In this document: positions 48,786 through 58,547 of the stretch, piece by piece | Numbering within the stretch: the stretch's first letter is position 1 | How the letters are laid out: each line of letters begins with the position of its first letter | Source: Flectonema sp. DT1601 | Taxonomy: Eukaryota; Euglenozoa; Diplonemea; Diplonemida; Diplonemidae | Assembly (NCBI GenBank): GCA_964019425.1 | Contig: OZ025843.1 | Span: 496,001 to 560,000 of the forward strand | DNA: 64,000 bases | Reading direction: 5' to 3' | Program-made: the position numbers and the translations under genes | Notes under the pieces: model-generated | Database searches by the model: none | What the model saw: only the letters and a program-made list of their open reading frames with translations | Told to the model about the DNA's origin: nothing

Positions 48786-50665
48786 ATGAAGAGATTCTCT
48801 CGGGCAGCAGTCCGCTCAATGGGAGCGGCGGCCGTATCGGCCAGTGGGGTATCGGCTCCAAAAAGCTCGCTGAAGCAGTCCGGACAGGTCCGTTTCGCTT
48901 CCGCCGCGGCAGCAGCAAAGGACGGATTTAAGAGCACTCCTCTTGTTGGACACGTTCACTCGATTGACGGAACCATCGCTACCGTCGCCCCTGCTGGAGT
49001 TGGAGGATCAGCTTCCTTCAACTCAGTTGTTAAGATTCAGACTTCAAAGGAAACCGAGAAGGGAGTTGCTCACGCTGTCGTCTTTAACTTGAACAAGGAC
49101 GGATCGATTGGTGTTATTTTATTGGACAACACTGACGCTGTCAGATCTGGTCAGCCAGTTTACGCCACCGAGGAACTATTGAAGATTCCTGTCGGTTTCG
49201 GAGTTCTCGGAAAGGTTATCAACCCTCTCGGTCATGAGATCCCAACTTCAGCGATCCAGAGATCCCGTCCATGTTTCAACGATGAGATTGGTCAGGTTGA
49301 TGTTCCAGCTCCAAATATCATTCAGAGACAGCCTGTCAACTACAACTTGACTACTGGATTCAAGGTTGTCGACACTATGATCCCAATTGGTAGAGGACAG
49401 CGTGAGTTGATTGTCGGAGACAGACAGACTGGTAAGACTTCGATCGCTGTGTCGACTATCATCAACCAGGTTCGTGTTAACCAGCAGACCCTTCGTAAGA
49501 ACAACGTTGTGTCTGTTTACGTGTCTGTTGGTCAGCGTTGCTCAAACGTTGCCCGTATCTACAGAATGTTGGACTTGTACAACGCCCTTCAGTACTCTGT
49601 CATCATGGCTGCTACTGCCGCCGACCCTGCTGGTCTTCAGTACCTCGCTCCGTTCTCTGGAGTCACCATCTGTGAGAAGTTTAGAGACGCAGGACGTCAC
49701 TCCCTTATTATCTACGATGACTTGTCAAAGCAGGCTGTTGCTTACCGTCAGTTGTCTTTGTTGTTGAGAAGACCTCCAGGTCGTGAGGCGTACCCTGGTG
49801 ACGTTTTCTACCTCCACTCTCGTCTTCTTGAGAGAGCTGCTATGATGTCTCCTGGTATGGGAGGAGGTTCATTGACTGCCCTTCCAATTGTTGAGACTCT
49901 CTCTAACGATGTTACCGCCTACATTGTTACTAACGTCATCTCTATTACTGATGGTCAGATCTACCTTGACGCTAAGTTGTTTACTGGAGGTCAGAGACCT
50001 GCTGTTAACATCGGTCTGTCTGTCTCACGTGTTGGATCTGCTGCCCAGAACGAGGCCATGAAGAAGGTGTCAACTGAACTGAAGAAGATCATTGCTGAGT
50101 ACAGAAAGTTGGCTGCTGACTCTGTCGGAGGACAGTCAGTGATGTCGATGGAGATGGTGAGAGGATCAAGATTCGTTGCGATGTTCAACCAGAAGGGACC
50201 ATCATACTTCCTTCACGCTATCGTTGCTTTGTACGCCTGTCTCGGAGGATACATGGACGACGTTAAGTTGAACTACGTTAAGTTCTACGAGTACCTCCTC
50301 GTTCACAAAGATCTTTCAATCCTTTACAACAACGCGCAGAACAAGTTCTTCTACATGTACGTCACTGCCTTGAACTACCTCGTTAGATTCTTTACTCTTA
50401 AGTATGTTATTATTATTATTATTTCTTTAAAGTTATTGTGAATTGTAGTTGACAGCTGCTACGTAGTAGAAGTGACCAATAACAGCACAATAAACAACAC
50501 AAAACACACAGACACGCTCCATTGAAGAACGAGCTTGATGACATGTTGAAGTCACACACTTCGATCTTTTTAACTCATTACCAGGCGAGAATGAACCTAA
50601 TCAAGACTGACAAGGAATTGGTTGCTCTTAAGAACTTGTTGTACTCATGCAAACGTTCAGTCTAA
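48786..50665 (+). CDS. ATP1: Mitochondrial F1 ATP synthase alpha subunit, two exons
   Basis: Exon 1 is 48,786-50,401, the intron 50,402-50,511 (110 nt, GTATGTT...CACACAG) and exon 2 50,512-50,665; the spliced product is 589 aa. The unspliced frame runs into VIIIIISLKLL, whereas splicing gives RFFTLKHAPLKNELDDML and ends LLYSCKRSV, which matches the trypanosome C-terminus (RFFTLN...LLYSCKRAV). The N-terminus is an Arg/Ala/Ser mitochondrial presequence. The Walker A motif GDRQTGKT is near residue 212 and the arginine finger in SVSRVGS is about R415. The subunit forms the non-catalytic nucleotide-binding part of the alpha3-beta3 head in the mitochondrial matrix. In Euglenozoa alpha is cut into two chains after an RSR motif; QRSRPCFNDE here corresponds to that site, so cleavage is likely (inference). 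Codons are GC-richer than in the neighbours, as expected for high expression. Confidence 0.97.
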
Positions 50666-51397
50666 ACTGTTTTTGTTTATAATTTGTGTTGTTGGCTCAG
50701 TTTTGTACGGACGTGAGTACATATTTATTGGAATCAGCTTTTTTTTTTTCCCCCTCCTTCATTTTTTTTTTTTGTTGTTTTATCAAAGAATAAAAGAAGA
50801 TACGGCTTATCTGTGAGGAGGGGTCTTATATCAATATAGTGAGCATGAGGGAAGAAGCCACTTTCTTCTATTTTCGTTTTTTTTTTTTATATATAAAGGG
50901 AGGGAGTGGAATGTAACAACGAAAGAATTTTTCAAAGTGTTTTTTTTTTTATATTTATTATTATTTTTTATTTTAGAGACTAACGTGTCTCTCTTTTATA
51001 TTCAAGTGTATACTTTTTTGATTTTCAAAGTGGAAGAGAAAAAAAAAACAAAAAACATAGAAATGGAACCAATTTGTAGACAGCCAGATGTGTGGGTTTT
51101 ATATATTTTCCCCTTTTTCTTTTGCCTTAACGATTCGAGCACAGAAAAAAAGAAAAAAAAAAAAAAAAAAGAATACGCACACCGAAAAGTTGTTACTGCA
51201 ATATTTCACTCCCTGGTGAGTTTTTCTTTTTCCCCATTTCCCTTTTTTATCTTTTTTATCTTTTGTTCCCTTTTTTTTTTTTTTTTTTTTAGTTTTATTT
51301 TGTTTTGCTGGCAGTCAACGTATGCGGTTCGCATAGAATAATAATGTGAGGAAGTAGTTTTTTTCAAATGTCAATATTATTTTATTTATTTTCACAG
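50666..51397 (+). other. 3' untranslated region and spacer
   Basis: Runs of T and A. A 134-codon frame (50,937-51,341) is Phe/Lys-rich because of homopolymers and is not credible as a gene. The stretch ends with TTTTATTTATTTTCACAG (AG at 51,397), a good acceptor for the peptidase gene. Confidence 0.45.
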
Positions 51398-51407
51398 TTG
51401 GGTTGCA

Positions 51408-52936
51408 ATGCTCCTAAACACGCTGATGTCAACAGGGAACAAATTACCGATCCAAAAATATGTAAGAAGGGAGCTTCTGTAATCACAATCTTAAGATGCG
51501 GTTTAGTTTTGTCTCAAAAACGTTTGTTAATTCTCTGCAGTATTCCTTTTTACTAATGAAACAAAAATTTTCAGAAGCATCACTTTTATTCTTTTCAGAT
51601 GCAGGTACTACGCGGGACTCGTAGGTTCATTTCAAATATTACTTTAAATATGACAGCTGATCAACGGCAAGGAGGGAAGGCATGGGCTGTCTTAGTAGTA
51701 GGGGGAACACCAGGGGAAACTTATGGTCATAAGAAGAGACCTTGGCCAGATCCAGGACAACAAGTTAGCTTTTTACAAACATTGGGATTAGTGTATTCGA
51801 ACCTTGTTGAGAGTATGGGAAAAGAAAGAGTTATTGTAATAGCTGGTCTACAATATGTACTCGATTGGCTTGATCAGGCTGCTGTATTGGGTCATCCTCC
51901 ATGTGAAGATCATCAGGTTGAACAATGCATTGCATACACGAGAGTACAGGATCCTCAAAAACTAAAAGAACAAAAAGAACTCTACAGGAGTCGAGCAGAG
52001 ATGGTTCGCTCAAGCTGCAAACTACTACTAGAAAATGGTGGTGCTGACTATGACGGTGACAGAGTGTCACCTGACATAGTTTTATCTGTGTTAAGTGGTC
52101 AACGGACATCTCGTCAATCTGAAACCGATAAGGTAATTCCCAAAACAGAAGTAGACTCCGTCTTTGTGTGGTTAACAACTCACGGTGGACATCATTCGGT
52201 TGCAATTGGTGAGTCAGAATGGCGACAAGGTGATCCGGAATACCCAAAAACATCTTCCAACACTGTCCCTGTTAGAATAAATACAAACATTAAAGCGTGT
52301 GATATATGTGGCGAACCTCACATAGAAAAACAACAATACGATCATGAGCACTCTAGTTTAAAAACAAGGGAATGGTTTATGATTTTACCAAGAAGATCAA
52401 CAGACCTTTCTTCATATGGGAATGTCACACATGCTGGTCGTGATATGGATGTCAACCCAATTGAGAATGTTGGAGAAATCTCACCCTTAACCTGCATTTA
52501 TTGGCAACAAGTTGTTAGCGCTATTGCTCCTGGTTGTCAATCTGGTCGTAAAATTGTTATGTTGTACCAGTTTTGTACTTCTGGAGGACATTGTAAATGG
52601 TTAACTCACACGCCTTATCAACAACATTATCTTGTTAATAAATGGCCTGTTTTTCAAATGGCAACATCGAGGGAACAACAATTCAGTCTTGGAGCAACAT
52701 TTACTAATATTTATATAAAATGTGTAGTTGAAGGTCTTAGTTCTGACCTGACACTGGATGAGACGTTCAAGGAAGCAGAACAACGTTATTGGCAACAACA
52801 CAAAATCGAAGCAACGATGAACGCTCAAGCTGCGTCTCCAGGTTTACGATTCGGAGAGTTGGTCCAGGCTTCAGGATCAGAAAGCGACATCGGATCGACC
52901 TCTCTGAGAGATGTTTTCATGAATTCAAGAATGTGA
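51408..52936 (+). CDS. Legumain-like C13 family cysteine peptidase
   Basis: The main exon, 51,599-52,936, encodes 445 aa. WAVLVVGG, DYDGDRVSPDIVLSVLSG (legumain: DYTG..VTP.NFL.VL.G), the catalytic His in WLTTHGG (H195 of this exon) and the catalytic Cys in YQFCTSGG (C326) give the clan CD His/Cys pair. The spacing and an insertion with CDICG differ from GPI8 and classical legumains, so substrate and role (vacuolar asparaginyl endopeptidase versus other) are open. The main-exon ATG directly follows CTTTTATTCTTTTCAG. A possible upstream exon, 51,408-51,461 (MLLNTLMSTGNKLPIQKY), joins in phase across a 137-nt GTAAG...TTCAG intron; alternatively AG at 51,598 is the trans-splice site and translation starts at 51,599. 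No clear signal peptide is seen in either model. Confidence 0.75.
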
Positions 52937-53504
52937 TATTTGTTTTCTACTTGAGTACAAAGAAACCATCACATTCCCCAATGTTGCTTTCAAATTAAAA
53001 GAAATATTTCACTGTTTTTCCCTCTTTGGTATATCAGGCTAGCTTTATTGGTACCTACTCCCATCGGTGATCCCATATTTCATGTTATTTCAAAAAAAAA
53101 AAAATAAAAAGGTGAGGATTTGGAAATTTCTTTTTTTTTTAAATTGTGAATAGTCAAGAAAAAACCATGTGCGAATTGTTTTGTTTTAAAGACCCAATAC
53201 CTTATTATTATTGTTATTTTTTTTTTCTCTTTTGTTTGCACAATACACAACTGGTTTTTCTTTACTTTCTATCAACAAGCTAAAATGGTAATATCTTGCT
53301 GCTCTTTCTCTCGGTAAGCTATTTAGTTTATTATGTTATGGTCTATGGTAGAGCATGAGAAAGGGGGTATTTTGTGTTATTTTTATTAAATTAAATTAAC
53401 TTTTTTTTTTTTTTTTTTTTTGTTTCTCCTCTCCACTCCGCCTTGTTCCCTAACCTTGTGGTAATTACACACTGGCTCTTTGGGTTATTTTGTTGGAGAG
53501 GGGG

Positions 53505-53537
<33 letters not shown>

Positions 53538-53728
53538 TTCATAATTCTTTGTTTATGAAATTAATTCTGGCACTGAACCACTTGGCATCGGTCCATGATT
53601 GACTCTCCTGGATCTCAGGGGGTGTTGGGCGAAGTTAGTGTCACTTTTTTTTTTACAAGTAAGTTTCTTTTTTTAATCTTTTTCTTTTTTTAAAAGAAGT
53701 AGTTACAACAGCCATCACAGTACGAATC
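52937..53728 (+). other. 3' untranslated region and spacer
   Basis: About 790 bases with several long T and A runs (53,401-53,421 and 53,503-53,533). Nothing coding is recognised. Pyrimidine tracts at 53,667-53,692 followed by several AGs precede the next gene. Confidence 0.45.
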
Positions 53729-55154
53729 ATGCCATGCTGTTCGTCTGGAGCACAGACACCAGTACCACCTGCAACACCACTCTTTAGGATACCAACTCCA
53801 AGATCAGCTGGAAGTCAGCAAAGCAACAGCAGACCGCAATCCGGAGGAAGCATCCCCTCAAGACGACAAGGGACACCTCCAATCCCAACAAGAGAAAAGA
53901 GATGCAAAGAAGCCTTAATAAGAGACTCTGCAGCGATAATAGGATATAATGAAATCGAACGAGGAACTGAAGATGAGCGACGAGAAGTAAAGGATTTAAT
54001 GTACGAACACTGGAACGGTATAAAGAAAGTACGTCGAAACCTGGATCTATGCACCAACGGTTATGTACCAGTCGCAGCTTTCTGTAAAGGAGCTGCGCAA
54101 GAACTTTCCTTACGAAGAGATAAGGATGCGAGGATACTGACATCAGTGATATTACAATGTTTACAAGATGATCATGAATTTAGAAAGCATCCATTAGGAT
54201 CTCGTAACGAAGGATTAGTTGATTTGGATGCCTTATGGCTTAGCGTCCAACCACCTAAACAAGGAGACAAATGGAAAAAACGATTCCGAGCTGTAGGCGT
54301 AATGCCTCACCAGCTTCAGCGACACACGATAGGTGTTGAGTATGTATTTATATTGTTTGTTTTTTTCATTAGTTGAAAAAAAATGATTTGGAAAAAAATA
54401 AATAAATCACAGCACTAACACTCGCACTCACTATGATGGACCACCGTACGCTGTATGCGGAGACGGAGACCATATGAAAATATTAATAAAAGAATATTTC
54501 CAAGACAGATGTAGGAGGATGAGAACTTGTCTGCAGAGACACGGATCTCCTGACCGACCCGGAATTCTGACGAGAGAGGAGTTTAAAAAGGCCATGCTTG
54601 ACGTAGAAAAGTACGGAGCGAATGAGAGAGAGCTGGAGGCATTAGTAGGTGTGGTTGATCGTAGAAACACGGGATACATTTCCATTAATGATTTCCTTGA
54701 GAGGTTTGGTTTAGAATATCTAAAAGGAAGATCAATGAGATTGTCTGTCGGCAGAGACAACAACGACGGCAGTTGCCACACTCTCCAGTGGCCTTCCTCA
54801 ACAGGTGCCGAGTTTAAAAAAAGTGAACTTATGGAACGCCTTCGCACCAAGCAACTGAAATCGAGAAAAGTCACTTCATCGCGGTCTAGCTGTCTTCGGA
54901 GAAGGCATGGAAGGCAGCAACGAATAGCTTGTGAAAAGTTTGATCGGCCATTTAACGAGTGGGATCTTCCTACTAAGCAAATCGCTTCTCGTTTGCAGAA
55001 AAAAATCCTCACCGCCAGACCTGCTCCGCCGTCAACTCGAGCAGTTGATGTCGATCCGGCGTCGTTGGGAAACAATTCGATTGGTCCTTCACGGAGTCAG
55101 ATTGGAAGAAAAAATTTTCAATTAGCTTCATGCCTTCAAGTTGATTCACTGTAG
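53729..55154 (+). CDS. EF-hand protein, two exons, 450 aa
   Basis: Exon 1 is 53,729-54,339, the intron 54,340-54,412 (73 nt, GTATGTA...ATCACAG) and exon 2 54,413-55,154. GA plus C restores a codon and the frame reads GVDTNTRTHYDGPPYAVCGD before the internal ATG at 54,474. Exon 2 has an EF-hand pair-like segment: REEFKKAMLDVEKYGANERE, then a loop DRRNTGYISIND. Exon 1 holds degenerate loops DLCTNGYVPVAAF and GSRNEGLVDLDALW. The N-terminus is Pro/Ser-rich; the C-terminus is basic. Most loops lack some Ca-binding positions, so calcium binding is uncertain. Similar multi-EF-hand proteins occur in axonemes and cilia (family knowledge), but localisation is not visible here. Either exon alone would look like an incomplete gene. 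Confidence 0.85.
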
Positions 55155-55594
55155 TTGTAGGGAAGAATTTATTTTTATAAAACCTTTTCCAAGGAACAGT
55201 TTACCAGACAGCGGTCTTGTCTGGACTGTAGTTTAAAAGGCAAAACTGATTCTTTTCAATGAAATGATGCTTGTCTGACTATTTACTTTGATAGCCTTCC
55301 TTTATAAGGCTGCAACACAAGACACTTATTTATACCTATCGTTTTTTTTTCTTTCCCCCTTTTTATTTACCCTACTCAATGTGGTTGCTTCCTAGCTTCC
55401 CTCATGCATTGTGTATTTTTTTTTTCTCTTTCTTTTGGTTGTAGTGGCTTTCCAGTCAAAAAAAAAACGCAAATGCAAAAAGAATATTATTCAAGTTTAT
55501 TATCTTATGGTTTATTGTTATAATTTTTTGTCACAGTTGCTGGTGGTACATATGTAAGTATGTAAGGACATGTAGGAAGGCCTCTAACCCTTAG
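55155..55594 (+). other. 3' untranslated region and spacer with abutting splice acceptor
   Basis: AT-rich, no frame. It ends with CCTCTAACCCTTAG at 55,594; the AG lies directly before the ATG of the next gene. Confidence 0.5.
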
Positions 55595-57619
55595 ATGAGA
55601 TGTATTCTAATAATTATGATTTCGGTGATGTTACTAACCACAGCTGACACTATGGATTGTGAAACCAGCTGTTTGTGTTGTATGTGTGGGTGTGGAACTG
55701 AAGCTTCCATCTGCCATGTTATCCCAAATGGTGGACCCACAGAACCATATTGCTGTGTCAGTGATACGAACCTACTTCTGTCTGTTTCTGATGAAAATAC
55801 ATGTTTGACAACAGAAGGAAAGATGCTGACGATCTACAATTCAAAATGCACAGCTGTAGCTGTTTGTAGCAATCATTATGCAGGTAGTAGTAACTTGTGT
55901 CAGGAAATTGTTTGGCCGTTAATATTCCTGTCTTGTGTTCCTTTTACAATATTGTTATTGTTAGTAGTGTGGAAGCGAGAGGGTGATCAAATTGCGTTGA
56001 CAACACCTCAACGGGTTATCCCAGAAGGAGGGAGTGCTACAGATGTTAAATCAAGTCAGAGTTCGAAATCACAGTCACCAAACAATCATGAAGATAAGAG
56101 TACTGAAGATAGTGAACAACAGTCGTTAGCAACGTGGACGCCTACATTAGATCATCAGGTTGAGGTAGCTGTTGATAGCAATACTGCGACCAGAGACGCA
56201 ATTCGAAAGCAGCTGTCTGACTTCAGACTCTTACAACGAGAAGGTCGCAACCGCGCAGATGTTATCAAGTCTCTGGAATCCCAACACGAAGGTTTTGAGA
56301 GCAACCTCGAAGAAAAATCATCCAAACTACACGCAGCAGAAGACAAATACAATATTCACACCATCAGAATTGCACACAACAAATCTCTTCTTTCTGAGTC
56401 TCAGCAAGCTCTCAGTGTCCTTCAGGAAACACTTTCAACTAAACGGAATGAACAGTTAGTATCGGAAGCTCAAAAGCAATCATTTGTTTCATTAAGTTGT
56501 GAAATAGCATCGTACATCCTTCCTGCGCTTTCTGATCTTCAAAATGAAGCTGGAAGGCTTCTTGAACAAAAGAAAGAAAGAACTGTAGAGTTAGAGAAAC
56601 TACGACAAAGTCAATCGTGTAAAGTATCTGAGGAGAAATCATGGATTCGAAAGGCACAGGAAATGATTCCGGAAATCGAAATTGTACTAAATAACAATCG
56701 CAAAGAGTTGGTTAACCGATTACAAAAAAATCAACAAAAAGAAGAACAAGTCAATTATTTGCAGTCTCAAGTCACTTTAACTGAAGTCCTAATAACTAAA
56801 GAACAGCAGAAGATAATTAACATTGAGAACACAAAAACTGAGCTGTCAGCTGAAAGTATTTCTCTCCAGTCTGCTTTTGACTCGGAAATTGAAGTTAAAT
56901 TAGGTGCTGAAAAGAATGCAACATATCACAAACAACACAACAACCTCATTTCTACTCTCCGTCTCAAAGAACAAGACTATGGATTAATTTCAGTTGAATT
57001 AGCTCAGCTTGTTGAAGAAAAAAAACGATTACTTCAGCAATTAAGTAACACTGAATGTGACTTTTCCCATCTGAAAAGTAGTTGGGAATCAAAGCAAATC
57101 GATTTGCAATCAACCAAACAACAAATTATAAAAGCTTCAGATAGCCTTGAACAAATCAAGAAAGAAGTTGACATTGGTGGAAATGCGATTACAAAATTAG
57201 CTAAAAAAGTGAAATCAAGGAAAATTCAGAAAAAGTCTTATGAAGAAGAAAAATCAAAGGCTGTTATGCAATTGCAGGGACAGAGTCAGATCCTTACTGA
57301 TGCCCAAGGAACCATTACTGATTTGGAAAATCAAATACAATCTCTTTATGACTCAATTTCTTCACTGCGTCCCGAATCTCACACTCTGAGGGCTTCTGAA
57401 CACACTTCCCACCTTGAAATTGAGATTACTCGCATAAAAAAGAATCTGAATGAGGGTGTATTGCAACATGCCTTCCGCTCTGCTGAGTTTCGTGAGCTTG
57501 AAAAAAAACATAATCTGGCTGTTGATGGACTTGGGGCAGAGCTTCGGGCAGAATCACAACGGCGGATAGATATTCACAAACAGTTAATTAATATTAGAAC
57601 TACAAATATGGAGGTGTGA
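55595..57619 (+). CDS. Type I membrane protein: Cys-rich ectodomain and long coiled coil, 674 aa
   Basis: The N-terminus (RCILIIMISVMLLTTADT) is a good signal peptide. A short ectodomain (about residues 20-105) has some 14 cysteines, starting CETSCLCCMCGCG. One transmembrane helix follows (WPLIFLSCVPFTILLLLVVW, about 108-127), then a Ser/Gln-rich linker and, from about residue 195 to the end, an almost continuous coiled coil rich in Gln, Lys and Glu. I do not recognise the ectodomain family. The layout suggests a surface or endomembrane protein tethered to the cytoskeleton or another membrane. ATG is the first base after an AG acceptor, so the start is well set. There are no introns and the frame is clean. 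Confidence 0.85.
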   Translation: MRCILIIMISVMLLTTADTMDCETSCLCCMCGCGTEASICHVIPNGGPTEPYCCVSDTNLLLSVSDENTCLTTEGKMLTIYNSKCTAVAVCSNHYAGSSNLCQEIVWPLIFLSCVPFTILLLLVVWKREGDQIALTTPQRVIPEGGSATDVKSSQSSKSQSPNNHEDKSTEDSEQQSLATWTPTLDHQVEVAVDSNTATRDAIRKQLSDFRLLQREGRNRADVIKSLESQHEGFESNLEEKSSKLHAAEDKYNIHTIRIAHNKSLLSESQQALSVLQETLSTKRNEQLVSEAQKQSFVSLSCEIASYILPALSDLQNEAGRLLEQKKERTVELEKLRQSQSCKVSEEKSWIRKAQEMIPEIEIVLNNNRKELVNRLQKNQQKEEQVNYLQSQVTLTEVLITKEQQKIINIENTKTELSAESISLQSAFDSEIEVKLGAEKNATYHKQHNNLISTLRLKEQDYGLISVELAQLVEEKKRLLQQLSNTECDFSHLKSSWESKQIDLQSTKQQIIKASDSLEQIKKEVDIGGNAITKLAKKVKSRKIQKKSYEEEKSKAVMQLQGQSQILTDAQGTITDLENQIQSLYDSISSLRPESHTLRASEHTSHLEIEITRIKKNLNEGVLQHAFRSAEFRELEKKHNLAVDGLGAELRAESQRRIDIHKQLINIRTTNMEV

Positions 57620-57812
57620 CTATTTCACTATTTCAGACATGTTTGTCTGTTAATCAATGTTACGGTTCCGAACGAGCTTATGTGAACCTTAAAGGCACCC
57701 ACTGTTTACACAGTGAGAGTGCACTTGATGAAGGGCATGAAACTATGTGTTTTTGACAGAGTTTTCTTTTGATATGAAAAGTCTTATTTTAACTCCCCAA
57801 AGGAATTTCAAA

Positions 57813-58166
57813 ATGTTGATGAACAAGGCAACTGCAGGGCTCAGAGCCCGTCTGGCCAGCAGAATGGCTGCAAGACAGTGCAGAACATACGTTCCTGGAA
57901 GGGTATGTTTTTTATGTTGCAAACTCACACTACTATTTACAGGCTTGTTTCACTGAGCAAAACATTATCCAAAACAGATTATCAAGCCAGATCACGTACT
58001 CAGCGCAGAAAAGATGCCATACAACAGACCGTCATACATCGTTCACTGGGTACAGACAAGTGTTTTGTGTGCCGCTCACTTGGCCCCATTGATGGCAATT
58101 TTTATTGTACTGATATTCTGGGCATGTGGTGGATTCAGTGGAAACCTTCCACCACCACTGGAATAG
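57813..58166 (+). CDS. Small mitochondrial-type single-pass membrane protein, two exons, 92 aa
   Basis: Exon 1 (57,813-57,902) encodes MLMNKATAGLRARLASRMAA followed by RQCRTYVPGR, a classic Arg-rich mitochondrial presequence. The intron is 57,903-57,977 (75 nt, GTATGTT...AAAACAG) and exon 2 57,978-58,166, IIKPDHVLSAEKMPYNRPSY...LMAIFIVLIFWACGGF, ending in PPPLE. A membrane helix lies near residues 55-80. Two nearer AGs (57,942 and 57,957) give other frames without the helix, so the 57,977 acceptor is chosen on protein sense; its intron size fits the 73-nt one in the EF-hand gene. AACTCCCCAAAG just upstream is a plausible trans-splice acceptor. It could be a small subunit of a respiratory complex, but I cannot name it. 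Confidence 0.65.
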
Positions 58167-58366
58167 ACTTGTGAAGAAAAAAGTTTTGTTTTTATTTCCC
58201 TAGTGTAAACCCCTTTCCGGGCCCCGCCGGGTTTTTATTTTTTGGGAGGTCAGTTGGGATTATTTGTCTTCGGTGGCCCTTTTGGTTCTTGTTATCATAC
58301 TTGCATGTATGCATGTTCAGTTGAATAATTGTATTTTGTTTACCAGTACTGAATAAGGAAAAAATG

Positions 58367-58438
58367 TTCCTCCTCTGGGGTTCGAACCCAGGTCGCCTGG
58401 GTGAAAGCCAGGTATACTAACCACTGTACTAAAGAGGA
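58367..58438 (-). tRNA. tRNA-Glu (UUC)
   Basis: All cloverleaf parts fit: acceptor TCCTCTT/AGGAGGA (one G-U pair), TA at 8-9, D arm with AGTGG, anticodon stem CCTGG/CCAGG with loop CTTTCAC (anticodon TTC), T arm CTGGG-TTCGAAC-CCCAG, and discriminator A. The encoded RNA is 72 nt without CCA. A T6 run just downstream on the minus strand (58,359-58,364) is a Pol III terminator. It lies opposite to the surrounding genes. Confidence 0.95.
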
Positions 58439-58547
58439 CCTGAAGGGAATCTTTTTTTTTTTTCTTTTTTGGTTACACTCGTCTGTGCTACCAAACTCTT
58501 TGTTTTTGTTCTTTTCACTTCTATGTTTTGTCTTTCTTTTATACTTT

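Noticed and set aside
50937-51341. 134-codon Phe/Lys-rich frame after ATP synthase
   Set aside because: Its composition is explained by T and A runs; no domain.
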